From: Reyranella sp.
Lineage (GTDB): Bacteria > Pseudomonadota > Alphaproteobacteria > Reyranellales > Reyranellaceae
Assembly (NCBI RefSeq): GCF_030651995.1
Contig: NZ_JAUSBN010000013.1
Location: 1 to 64,000, forward strand
Direction of reading: 5' to 3'
Length of the DNA stretch: 64,000 nt
Part shown: piece after piece, positions 10,545-18,048 of the stretch
Layout of the letters: each line of letters starts with the position of its first letter
How positions within the stretch are numbered: the first letter of the stretch is position 1
Program-made: the position numbers and the translations under genes
Notes under the pieces: generated by a model
Seen by the model: the letters and a program-made list of their open reading frames with translations, nothing else
Databases searched by the model: none
Told to the model about the DNA's origin: nothing

Positions 10545-11999
10545 ATGGTCCAACTCGCCAACATGCTGTTCGGCATGACCATTACGCTGGCCAATCTGGT
10601 GCTGCCGCAGATGCGTGGCAACCTGTCGGCGACGCAGGAAGAGATCTCCTGGGTCATCACGCTCAACCTGGTCGCGACCGCCATCGCCACGCCGATGACG
10701 GGCTGGCTGTCGAGCCGGCTGGGCTGGCGCAACCTGATGTTCTTTACGGTGCTCGGTTTCACCACCACCTCCGTGCTGTGCGGCGTGGCCAACAGCCTGG
10801 AGAGCCTGATTCTGGCCCGTGTAGCCCAGGGGGCGTTCGGCGCGCCAATCATGCCGCTCGGCCAGGCCATCCTGTTGGCAACCTTCCCGAAGCATCTTCA
10901 GCCCGCCGCTCTCGTGATGTGGGGCATCGGCGCGGTGTTCGGTCCCGTGGCCAGCCCCATCCTGGGCAGCATCGTGACGGAAGCCTACGACTGGCGCGCA
11001 GCCTTCTTCATGATCCTCCCGCCCGGGATCTGCGCGCTGATCTGCATATGGTTCGCGCTCCGCGACCACACGGCGCGCGCGACCGTGAAATTCGACTGGA
11101 TCGGCTTCATCGCCCTCTCCGTGGCGATGGCGGCCGCACAGCTGATCCTCGACCGCGGCCACCGGCTGGACTGGTTCGAATCGACGGAGATCATGCTGTT
11201 GGCCTTCACGGGCGCGCTGGCACTCTGGATCTTCGTCATGCACTGCCTGACGGTGCCGGCGCCATTCCTCAATCCGCGCCTGCTGCTCGACCGCAACTTC
11301 TCCATCGGGATCCTGCTCGCCTTTGTGATGGGCATGCTGAACTTCGTCAGCATCGTGCTGTTTCCGACCCTGTTCCACGACCTGCGCGGCTACCCCGACA
11401 ATGCCATCGCCTGGCTGATCGCCGCGCGCGGCGTGGGCAACTGGACAGCGTTCCTGTTCATCGCCCAGCTCACGCGGGTCGCCCCGCGATTCGCCATCGT
11501 CTGCGGCATGGCGCTGCAGGCCGGGGCGGGATTCTGGATGGCCCAGTTCGACATCAACCTCACCGATTCAGACGTGTTGTGGGCCAATTTCCTGCTGGGT
11601 CTCGGCCAGTCGATCGCCTTCACGCCGATGACGGTGATGGCCTTCTCGACCCTGCCGCCGCGCCAGGTCACGGAAGGGTCCGCCGTCTTCACCCTGATGC
11701 GAAACTTCGGCTCCAGCCTGTTCATTTCCATCGCCGTGCTGACCGTCAGTCGCTCGACGGCATCCAACTATTCGCGGATGACGGAGTTCATCACGCCCTA
11801 CAACAAGTCCCTGTCGATGCCGGGCCTGCCGCCGCAGTGGAGCCTGGAAAGCCCCGGCGGCCTGCAGAGCCTGTCCAACGAGATCCTGCGACAGGCCGCG
11901 ATGATCGGCTACCTGGATGCTTTCCACCTGATGGCCTTCGTCGCCCTCGCGGCGATGCCACTCGCCGCCTTCATGCGCCGGGAACGGCGAGACACGTAG
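10545..11999 (+). CDS. DHA2-type MFS multidrug exporter
   Basis: A 484-residue, about 14-segment transporter of the EmrB/QacA class: GWLSSRLGWRNLMFF (motif A), then a TM5 region AFGAPIMPLGQAIL resembling antiporter motif C. The first ATG in frame (10545) falls inside the first membrane helix. In-frame coding similarity continues upstream (DESIAEKGGLFSISGRQWLI) to an ACG codon at 10467, preceded by AAGGAG. The real start is therefore probably ACG at 10467, perhaps a mutated ATG. No HlyD-type partner (EmrA) is adjacent. Confidence 0.85.
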   Translation: MVQLANMLFGMTITLANLVLPQMRGNLSATQEEISWVITLNLVATAIATPMTGWLSSRLGWRNLMFFTVLGFTTTSVLCGVANSLESLILARVAQGAFGAPIMPLGQAILLATFPKHLQPAALVMWGIGAVFGPVASPILGSIVTEAYDWRAAFFMILPPGICALICIWFALRDHTARATVKFDWIGFIALSVAMAAAQLILDRGHRLDWFESTEIMLLAFTGALALWIFVMHCLTVPAPFLNPRLLLDRNFSIGILLAFVMGMLNFVSIVLFPTLFHDLRGYPDNAIAWLIAARGVGNWTAFLFIAQLTRVAPRFAIVCGMALQAGAGFWMAQFDINLTDSDVLWANFLLGLGQSIAFTPMTVMAFSTLPPRQVTEGSAVFTLMRNFGSSLFISIAVLTVSRSTASNYSRMTEFITPYNKSLSMPGLPPQWSLESPGGLQSLSNEILRQAAMIGYLDAFHLMAFVALAAMPLAAFMRRERRDT

Positions 12000-12016
12000 T
12001 GTGCCTCAAGAGGCCT

Positions 12017-12115
12017 GCATGGGACGGAGTACTGTTGGCGCTCTCCTTCAGTGCTGGCGCCCAGACCGTGACCGATGGTGACACGATCAAGCTTGCTGGC
12101 GTGACGTACCCGTAA
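12017..12115 (+). pseudogene. N-terminal stub of a secreted thermonuclease-like (SNase) protein
   Basis: The frame reads VLLALSFSAGAQ (the end of a signal peptide), then TVTDGDTIKLAGVTY, which is the first catalytic strand of SNase-fold nucleases (D-G-D-T-I-x-L). Homology stops exactly where the IS left end at 12110 begins, giving TYP and a stop. No ATG is clear upstream in this frame, so the gene is dead at both ends. Confidence 0.55.
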
Positions 12116-12440
12116 GGCCCAAAAACTGGAATAGCCGCAGGTTAGCCAGTCAAGCAGGGTCGATATAACGGTGCCGGAGGTGTTCCCGTAAAAGTGTCCG
12201 GACGGCCGACGACGCCGTCGTCGAAGGTCGGGGCAGGGTGCGGTATGGATTGGGCGCGTATCCTTGCCTGCGTGACGGGGACGGTGGACCGGGAGCTGCT
12301 GGCGGGGTGGACCGACTTCTCCATCGCCGAGGTGCTGACGCTGCGCGTGCTCGTGACCTGCTACATGCTGTTCTTCAGAGCCGCCGGGTGGATATCGCCG
12401 GGATCACCGTTCATCCGAATGAGGCGTGCACATGCTCACT
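12110..12440 (+). pseudogene. Internally deleted IS copy A (MDWARILACVTG element)
   Basis: The left end CCGTAAGGCCCAAAAACTGG is followed 135 bp later by a transposase start, MDWARILACVTGTVDRELLA. The frame then jumps to DFSIAEVLTLRVLVTCYMLF, and in a shifted frame SRRVDIAGITVHPNEA. The helix-turn-helix part and everything after the mid-core are missing. Copies B, C and D of the same left end lie at 16291, 23603 and 20125. Confidence 0.65.
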
Positions 12441-12476
12441 CCGATGACGTCTGCTCACATCGGTGAGAGATCCGGG

Positions 12477-13589
12477 CTAGACGTCCGCGAGACCGAGGCG
12501 ATAGACGCGGTTCGCGGTGCCGCTGAAAATCGCCTTCTTCTCGTCGGCGGACGCGCCCGATGTCATGCGCTTGAAAGCGTTCCAGAGGGCGGACGGGCCG
12601 ATGCCCATCTTGTCGACGGGATAATTGCTCTCGACCATGCAGCGGTCGGCGCCGAACAGTTCAAGGCAGGTTTTTACGTAAGGCCCCCAGTAGCCAGCGA
12701 GCCCTTCGGACGACGGCGGCGACGGCGCCTGCATATAGTCGAAGGCGGCCAGCCGCATCATCACGCCGCCCAGCTTCACCGAAACGTTGGGGCAGGCCGC
12801 CAGCTCCTTCATCCCCGCCTTCCAGGTCGCGAATACCTCGTCCTTCCGGCCGGCATAGGGGCCGTAGCCCAGCGGCCCGCCCATGTGACACATGACGATG
12901 TTGGCCGACGGGAACGCACGGGCGAGGTCGACCACCTCGGCGAGTTGCGGGTGGAACACCCAGGCATCGAGCGACAGGCCCAGTCTCGCCAGCTGCTTCA
13001 TGCCGGCACGAAAGTTCGCGGTGCCGTAGAGGCCCGGCCCATCGAAGTGGTGACTGTTGCCGATGATCGGGTCGGCATCCCAGGCCGCGGAATGGCGGAT
13101 GCCGCGGAAGCGGCCGCCGCCCGCCGCGATCTCGGCCTCCAGGACTGAAGCGACCCGCTCGCCCAGCGTCAGGTCGGCAAAACCGACGATGCCGGCGCCG
13201 ACCTTCGTCGACCCGTAGCGACCGCTCGCGCTCATGGCCGCCACGCCGGCCACGAACTCGACTTCGCCCACCGGCTTCATCTCCTCGGGCCCGTGGGCGC
13301 GGTACATCGAGCGGCATTCCTCGAACACCGTCGCCACGACATTGTGGCCGCATCCAATGTCGATCAGCAGCTCGTCCAGCAGATAGCGATAGCCCGGGAA
13401 GTCCCACAGGTGATGGTGGGTGTCGACGATTGCCAGTTCGGGCTCGAGGACCGGCTCCTGGGGCGCCTTGGCGAGCCACGCGTCATCGGGCTTGAAGATG
13501 CGGCCAAACCGCGTCGGCTCGCCGGGCTTGTGGCTGGCCAGCATCGAGCCGAGCGACGAGGCACCCTTCGTCTCGGTCACGTCCGTCAT
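12477..13589 (-). CDS. Amidohydrolase-family (TIM-barrel) hydrolase or decarboxylase
   Basis: About 370 residues. The metal motif region is VDTHHHLWDFPGYRYLLDEL, with the H-x-H-type pair of amidohydrolase_2 enzymes. Further sites are VMCHMGGPLGYG and the late Asp/Asn region CMVESNYPVDK. Related enzymes act on lactones, carboxylated aromatics or amides. The start at 13589 overlaps the stop of the upstream hydrolase (ATGA), so it is translationally coupled and last in a three-gene operon. Longer frames upstream lie inside the hydrolase gene and were rejected. Confidence 0.85.
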   Translation of the reverse strand: MTDVTETKGASSLGSMLASHKPGEPTRFGRIFKPDDAWLAKAPQEPVLEPELAIVDTHHHLWDFPGYRYLLDELLIDIGCGHNVVATVFEECRSMYRAHGPEEMKPVGEVEFVAGVAAMSASGRYGSTKVGAGIVGFADLTLGERVASVLEAEIAAGGGRFRGIRHSAAWDADPIIGNSHHFDGPGLYGTANFRAGMKQLARLGLSLDAWVFHPQLAEVVDLARAFPSANIVMCHMGGPLGYGPYAGRKDEVFATWKAGMKELAACPNVSVKLGGVMMRLAAFDYMQAPSPPSSEGLAGYWGPYVKTCLELFGADRCMVESNYPVDKMGIGPSALWNAFKRMTSGASADEKKAIFSGTANRVYRLGLADV

Positions 13590-14275
13590 CCTTCCGCGAT
13601 CAGCCGCGCCAGGGCGGCCGGCTCGCTCAACATCGGGTAATGGCCGGTATCGAGTTCGTGCCATCGTGCCTTCAGCCGCTCGGCGGCGCGGCGCTGGTGC
13701 GCGACGGGCGGGTTCGAGCTGCGCTTGCACCAGATCACCGAGGCGTTCCACGCCTGGTCCCAGAAGCGGTCCAGCTTGACCGGCGCCTGCATGGCGGCGA
13801 TCGGATGCGGCGTGCAGCGCTCCAGCGCCCAGGCCCGCACCTTGGGCTCGAGATCGACGAACAGGCGCGTCTCGAAATCCTGGCGCGACGGGCCGGTGCC
13901 GAGTTCGGTGTTCACGGCGGTCGGACGCTTCACGATATCGGGCAACGCCTCGCCGTCGAGCAGCGCCAGCGCATCGGCGAACACCACCCGCGCCACACGC
14001 TCGCGTGCAAGTTCGGCCGCACGCGCCATCACCATGCCGCCGGTGCTGGTGCCCGCCAGCACGACATCCTGCAGGTCCTGGTAGAACAGCAGCTCGGCGA
14101 TTTCGGCCGCATGGCTCTCGGTGTCGATGCCGGCGCGAAGCGCGCCCTTGCGCTCGGCGCAGCCGTCGAGCGTCGGCGTCAGCACCAGATGGCCCCTGGT
14201 CTGCAAGTGCTCGGCAGTCGTCTTCCAGATCCAGCCGCCCTGGTAGGCGCCGTGGATCAGCACGAACGTGGTCAT
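13586..14275 (-). CDS. Alpha/beta hydrolase
   Basis: 229 residues. N-terminal MTTFVLIHGAYQGGWIWKTT carries the oxyanion H-G motif. The nucleophile elbow VLAGTSTGGMV has Ser within G-x-S-x-G, with an Asp near VFADAL and a His in ELDTGHYPMLSEP. It resembles EstC/methylesterase-like small hydrolases. ATGA overlaps couple it to the genes on both sides, and together the three suggest degradation of a branched or ester-containing substrate. Confidence 0.85.
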   Translation of the reverse strand: MTTFVLIHGAYQGGWIWKTTAEHLQTRGHLVLTPTLDGCAERKGALRAGIDTESHAAEIAELLFYQDLQDVVLAGTSTGGMVMARAAELARERVARVVFADALALLDGEALPDIVKRPTAVNTELGTGPSRQDFETRLFVDLEPKVRAWALERCTPHPIAAMQAPVKLDRFWDQAWNASVIWCKRSSNPPVAHQRRAAERLKARWHELDTGHYPMLSEPAALARLIAEG

Positions 14276-15174
14276 TGCCCTGTCCCCTTCTTCACCGTGA
14301 CGCCCGCCATCTGCTCGAAGACTTTGACGATCGCCGCCCCGTCCTGCTTGTTGAGGCCACGGGCACGCGCCATCTGGTAGACCTGCTGCGTGACGTTCGC
14401 GAGCAGCAGCGGCACGCCCAGGCGCTTTGCGAAGCCAGTCTCCAGTTCCTGGTCCTTGTAGGAAATGTCGATCGTGCCGCCCGGCTCGAAATCGTCGTTC
14501 AGAATGCGCGGCACGCGCAGTTCCCACGCGGCACTGGCGCCGGTCGAGACGCGCACCACGTCATAGATCATCTGCGGATCGAGCCCCGCCTTGACGCCCA
14601 GTACCAAGGCCTCGGCCACCGCCACGGTGTTGACCTGGACCAGCATGTTGTTGACCAGCTTCATGGCGAGCCCATTGCCCAGCGGGCCGACATGAAACGT
14701 GCGGTTGCCCATGGCCGCGAAGAGGTCCTCGCACCTGGCAACCACGTCGGCGGCGCCGCCCACGATCACCGACAGCTCGCCCGACTGCGCCCGGCCCGTG
14801 CCGCCGCTCACCGGCGCATCGAGCATGGCGATACCCTGAGCCGCCAACTTGTCGGCGAGGGCGCGGGCGGCGAAGGGATCGATGGTCGCCATGCAGAGCA
14901 CGATGTGGCCCGGCTTGGCGCTCTTGATGATGCCGCGCTCGCCGGCGATGACCGATTCTGCCTGCTCCGTGGTTTCGACGATGACGATGGTCCGGTCCAC
15001 CGCCGCCGCCACGCCTTCCGCCGTACCGGCGAGTTCGGCGCCCTTGGCTCGGAGCGGCGCGGTCTTGGTCTGATCGATGTCGTGCACCACCAGCGCGAAG
15101 CCCGCTTTCACGAGATTGAGCGCCATCGGTCCGCCCATGGCGCCGAGTCCGATGAATCCGACCTTGTCGGCCAT
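14272..15174 (-). CDS. NAD(P)-dependent 3-hydroxyisobutyrate-dehydrogenase-like oxidoreductase
   Basis: 300 residues. The N-terminal Rossmann motif is GFIGLGAMGGPMALNLVKAG. The substrate-binding signature is MLDAPVSGGTGRAQSGELSV, and the catalytic Lys lies in GNGLAMKLVNNMLVQ. It belongs to the beta-hydroxyacid dehydrogenase family (3-hydroxyisobutyrate, tartronate semialdehyde or similar). It is first in the operon with a GGGGAGAA ribosome site, and its stop overlaps the start of the hydrolase. Confidence 0.88.
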   Translation of the reverse strand: MADKVGFIGLGAMGGPMALNLVKAGFALVVHDIDQTKTAPLRAKGAELAGTAEGVAAAVDRTIVIVETTEQAESVIAGERGIIKSAKPGHIVLCMATIDPFAARALADKLAAQGIAMLDAPVSGGTGRAQSGELSVIVGGAADVVARCEDLFAAMGNRTFHVGPLGNGLAMKLVNNMLVQVNTVAVAEALVLGVKAGLDPQMIYDVVRVSTGASAAWELRVPRILNDDFEPGGTIDISYKDQELETGFAKRLGVPLLLANVTQQVYQMARARGLNKQDGAAIVKVFEQMAGVTVKKGTGQ

Positions 15175-15202
15175 GTTCTTCTCCCCCGTCTCTTGCTGGG
15201 TG

Positions 15203-15283
15203 TTAGACGCCGCCCGTGACGTCGGTGCCCTCGGGGCCGAGTTCGGCCGCGGTGATCAACGCCACCCTGTTCGCGAAGCGCAT
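15203..15283 (-). other. 26-codon collapsed SDR-like mini-frame
   Basis: An ATG opens MRFANRVALITAAELGPEG and ends TDVTGGV. The first part looks like the start of an SDR (R-V-A-L-I-T) and the end like an SDR tail, as though the middle had been deleted. It lies 28 bp upstream of the dehydrogenase operon. It could also be a short leader frame. Evidence is thin. Confidence 0.25.
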
Positions 15284-15438
15284 GGTTTTCTCGCAATCTC
15301 TTCTTGGTTGTGAGGATTGTGCGGGCCCGGCCGGGGGAGTCAATCAGACCACCGCCTGTCGTTTCGCTGGCCGCCGTGTCACGATCCCGGGCCACGATCG
15401 CGGCTGAAAACAATGTCGGGGAAGCGAGGAGGACAGGC

Positions 15439-16239
15439 ATGCAACCGGGGAAGAGACTGATCGGCAAGGTGGCGCTCGTGACGGGCGGCGCGTCGGGCAT
15501 CGGTGCGGCAACGGCCAGGCTGTTCGCCCTGCACGGCGCTTCCGTCGTCCTCACCGACAGCAACGCCACGCTTGGCAAGGCGGTGGAAAAGGAGATCGTC
15601 GACACAGGCGGAACGGCGACCTTCGCGACCCAGGACGTGCGCCACGAGGCACGGTGGGCCGAGATCGTGGCCGACGCCGAGAAGGCCTATGGCCGCCTCG
15701 ACATCCTGTGCAACATCGCCGGTATCTCGGGACGCGATCCAAAGCTCAACATCCAGACCAGCCTGACGGCCGGACCGCGCCTTGCCGACCAGACGCTGGA
15801 GCAGTGGAACTGGGTCATGGAGATCAACGCCACCGGCGTCTTCCTCGGCACCAAGGCCGCGGTGCCGGCCATGCTGCGGGCCGGCGGCGGCTCGATCATC
15901 AACATCTCGTCGATCTGCGGCATCGTCGGTTCGCACGCCAATGCCGCCTATCACGCCTCCAAGGGCGCGGTGCGGATCTTCTCCAAGGCCGCGGCGATCC
16001 AGTACGCGCGCGACAGGATCCGCGTGAACTCGGTGCATCCGGGCTTCGTCGACACGCCGATGACCGTGCCGGGCCATTCCAATCCGGACGTCGCACGCCA
16101 GCGCCTCGAAGCGACGCCGCTCGGCCGGTTCGGGACGCCTGACGACATCGCGGCGGGCTGCCTCTACCTCGCCTCCGACGATGCCGCCTGGGTCACCGGC
16201 AGCGAGCTGGTGATCGACGGCGGCATGACCGCCAACTAG
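15439..16239 (+). CDS. SDR family oxidoreductase
   Basis: 266 residues. The TGGASGIG motif is at about 15-22, CNIAG near 91, Ser157/158 (INISS), Tyr171 and Lys175 (YHASK). Asp40 after beta-2 (VVLTD) suggests NAD(H). An insertion of about 20 residues after the NAG motif (PKLNIQTSLTAGPRLADQTL) is longer than in classical SDRs. The start at 15439 follows GAGGAGGACAGGC. It is divergent from the dehydrogenase/hydrolase/amidohydrolase operon and may share its regulation. Confidence 0.88.
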   Translation: MQPGKRLIGKVALVTGGASGIGAATARLFALHGASVVLTDSNATLGKAVEKEIVDTGGTATFATQDVRHEARWAEIVADAEKAYGRLDILCNIAGISGRDPKLNIQTSLTAGPRLADQTLEQWNWVMEINATGVFLGTKAAVPAMLRAGGGSIINISSICGIVGSHANAAYHASKGAVRIFSKAAAIQYARDRIRVNSVHPGFVDTPMTVPGHSNPDVARQRLEATPLGRFGTPDDIAAGCLYLASDDAAWVTGSELVIDGGMTAN

Positions 16240-16290
16240 CGGATGGCTGGCTGATCGGGTCGGCATGACGACGGGGATCTCGCGCGAACC

Positions 16291-16448
16291 CCGTATGGCC
16301 AAAAAACTGAATCGGCCGGGGAACAGTGATTAGGCGGCGTAGGTAGTCGTTCCTGAGGCGGCTGAGTACAATTTTGCGGACGGTCCATGATGCCGTGGTC
16401 GATCGGTGTAGGGCAGGGGGCGGTTATGGATTGGGCGCGTATCCTGGC
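16291..16448 (+). mobile_element. IS left-end relic B
   Basis: It begins CCGTATGGCCAAAAAACTGA and reaches ATGGATTGGGCGCGTATCC (MDWARILA) 135 bp later, the same spacing as in copies A and C. It is cut right after eight transposase codons, where TAG follows. The non-coding end is about 90% identical to copy C by eye. No right end is visible. Confidence 0.65.
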
Positions 16449-16565
16449 CTAGTCGAAGCTGCCGATGTTGCCGAGCAGGGCGGCAATCACGCGCGTGGCG
16501 GTCAACATCAGCACGATGTCGTCATCCACGTGCACATGCTCGTATTGCCGCAAGGCGGGGGGAGC
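16449..16565 (-). pseudogene. Antisense C-terminal fragment of an RcnB-like paralogue
   Basis: The minus strand reads QYEHVHVDDDIVLMLTATRV, then IAALLGNIGSFD and a stop at 16449-16451. The intact gene downstream ends EYAQVNNDIVLISVATRV and IAALLGDVGSFD. This is therefore the tail of a diverged second copy in the opposite orientation, joined directly to IS relic B. Upstream homology fades after about 35 codons. Confidence 0.7.
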
Positions 16566-16765
16566 TTCCGGAGCCCGACCGGCGGCCGAAACGCGGAAGT
16601 TGAAGGCGGCTAAATCGGACGACGAGCTGGAACCCGCGCTCGGACTTTGCGTTCACCCCATGCTCCCAATAGGCGCGATCGGCAGCGGCCGGCCCGGATA
16701 CGAACCCGGCGGTAACGATGCATGGCGACCTTTCGCAGGAAAAGCATCAACAGGAGGAACGACCC

Positions 16766-17308
16766 GTGCGAACCGCTTCGATCGCTTTCATCTCCATTCT
16801 GTTCGCTGCACTGGCGTTGCCAGCTTCGGCCGACAACGACAAGGGCAAGGGCCATGGACAAGGCCAAGGTCAAAGCCAGGGCAAGGGCCAAGGACACGGC
16901 CAGGGCAAAGGCGACAAAGACAACGACAACGATCAGGGACGCGGCCGTGCCGTCGTGGTGCCCAACCAGCAGATCGTGCCCTACCAGCAGGTCGTGATCA
17001 TCGACCGCGATCGCGACAAGGTGCGCACCTACTATCGTAACGAATACGTCGCCGGCCGGTGTCCGCCAGGCCTCGCCAAGAAGAACAACGGCTGCTTGCC
17101 GCCTGGTCAGGTCAACCGAACGTGGGTCATCGGTCAGCCTTTGCCGCCGGAGATCGTCTACTACCCCATGCCGCGCGAGCTATGGACGCAGCTCACCCCG
17201 CCGCCTTACGGCTACGAGTATGCGCAGGTGAACAACGACATCGTGCTGATTTCAGTCGCCACGCGAGTCATTGCCGCCCTGCTCGGCGACGTCGGTAGCT
17301 TCGACTAG
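16766..17308 (+). CDS. RcnB/CigR-like exported protein
   Basis: 180 residues from a GTG start with CAGGAGGAAC upstream. A signal peptide (MRTASIAFISILFAALALPA, cleaved after ASA) is followed by a low-complexity GKGHGQGQGQSQ segment (about 25-60). Next comes a conserved C-terminal domain with PPGLAKKNNGCLPPGQ, PLPPEIVYYPMPRELW and the terminal ATRVIAALLG. This pattern belongs to the RcnB/CigR family of periplasmic or inner-membrane-associated proteins, some linked to metal homeostasis. The specific role is unknown. It lies 25 bp before the lipoprotein gene. Confidence 0.8.
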   Translation: MRTASIAFISILFAALALPASADNDKGKGHGQGQGQSQGKGQGHGQGKGDKDNDNDQGRGRAVVVPNQQIVPYQQVVIIDRDRDKVRTYYRNEYVAGRCPPGLAKKNNGCLPPGQVNRTWVIGQPLPPEIVYYPMPRELWTQLTPPPYGYEYAQVNNDIVLISVATRVIAALLGDVGSFD

Positions 17309-17333
17309 GCCTCCATTAGAAAGAGAACATTCC

Positions 17334-17885
17334 ATGTCTGCAAACAAGTCGCTCGCCAGCCTGATGGTACCGGCCGCGCTCGCTGCGAGTCTGATGGCGA
17401 GCCTGGGCGGCTGTACCCAAACTGGCGGTGCAACGCAGCCGGGCTACGTCAACACGTCGGCGAACAACAGTTACAATAGCGGCTATAACAGCGCCCAGGG
17501 CGGCGAGCAGGGCCGCGTGGTGTCCGTCCGCGAAGTCCCCTTGCGCGGCGGGTCGGGCATGAACGACGGCACGCTGGTCGGCGGCGGCCTGGGTGCGGTG
17601 GGCGGCGCCGCGATCGGTGCTGCCACGACCAACTCGGTCGGCGGCGCGGTAGTCGGTGGCCTACTGGGCGCCGTGGGCGGCGCCATCGCCGGCAACATCG
17701 TCGGCCGCAACGGGTCAAGCCAGCGCGGCATCGAGGTCACGGTGCAGAAGGACGACGGCCAGACCGTCACGATCGCTCAGGCCGACAACGGCGACGTGCA
17801 GATGGGCGACTGGGTCCGGGTCGTCCAGGATCGCAATGGCGTGCCCGTCGTGGTGCGCGATCAAGGCGTCCGGCGCGACCTGTAG
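17334..17885 (+). CDS. Glycine-zipper lipoprotein (SlyB/Pcp-like)
   Basis: 183 residues. A signal peptide ends in the lipobox LGGC (Cys at about 27). An Asn/Ser-rich linker follows, then GTLVGGGLGAVGGAAIGAAT and VGGLLGAVGGAIAGN, a glycine-zipper 2TM domain typical of SlyB-like outer-membrane lipoproteins. The C-terminal part (VTVQKDDGQTVTIAQ, then GDWVRVVQD) is a small beta domain as in Pcp. Probably cotranscribed with the RcnB-like gene. Confidence 0.85.
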   Translation: MSANKSLASLMVPAALAASLMASLGGCTQTGGATQPGYVNTSANNSYNSGYNSAQGGEQGRVVSVREVPLRGGSGMNDGTLVGGGLGAVGGAAIGAATTNSVGGAVVGGLLGAVGGAIAGNIVGRNGSSQRGIEVTVQKDDGQTVTIAQADNGDVQMGDWVRVVQDRNGVPVVVRDQGVRRDL

Positions 17886-18048
17886 GAATCAGCGATATCC
17901 CCTTGGGGAAATGCGGCGTCGTTGCCAATTGGCCCGGCGGAGGGTTGTAGCCCCACCCGGTGCTTCGTGGCGGCGGGCCGAGCCAATGTGATCGGAACTG
18001 GCTTGCACCATCGACGTTTGCGAATTCGTATTCACTGCGAGGATGACA

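Noticed and set aside
16840-16930. CAAGG-type short tandem repeat as a possible mobile or regulatory repeat
   Set aside because: It encodes the GKGHGQGQ low-complexity segment of the RcnB-like protein.
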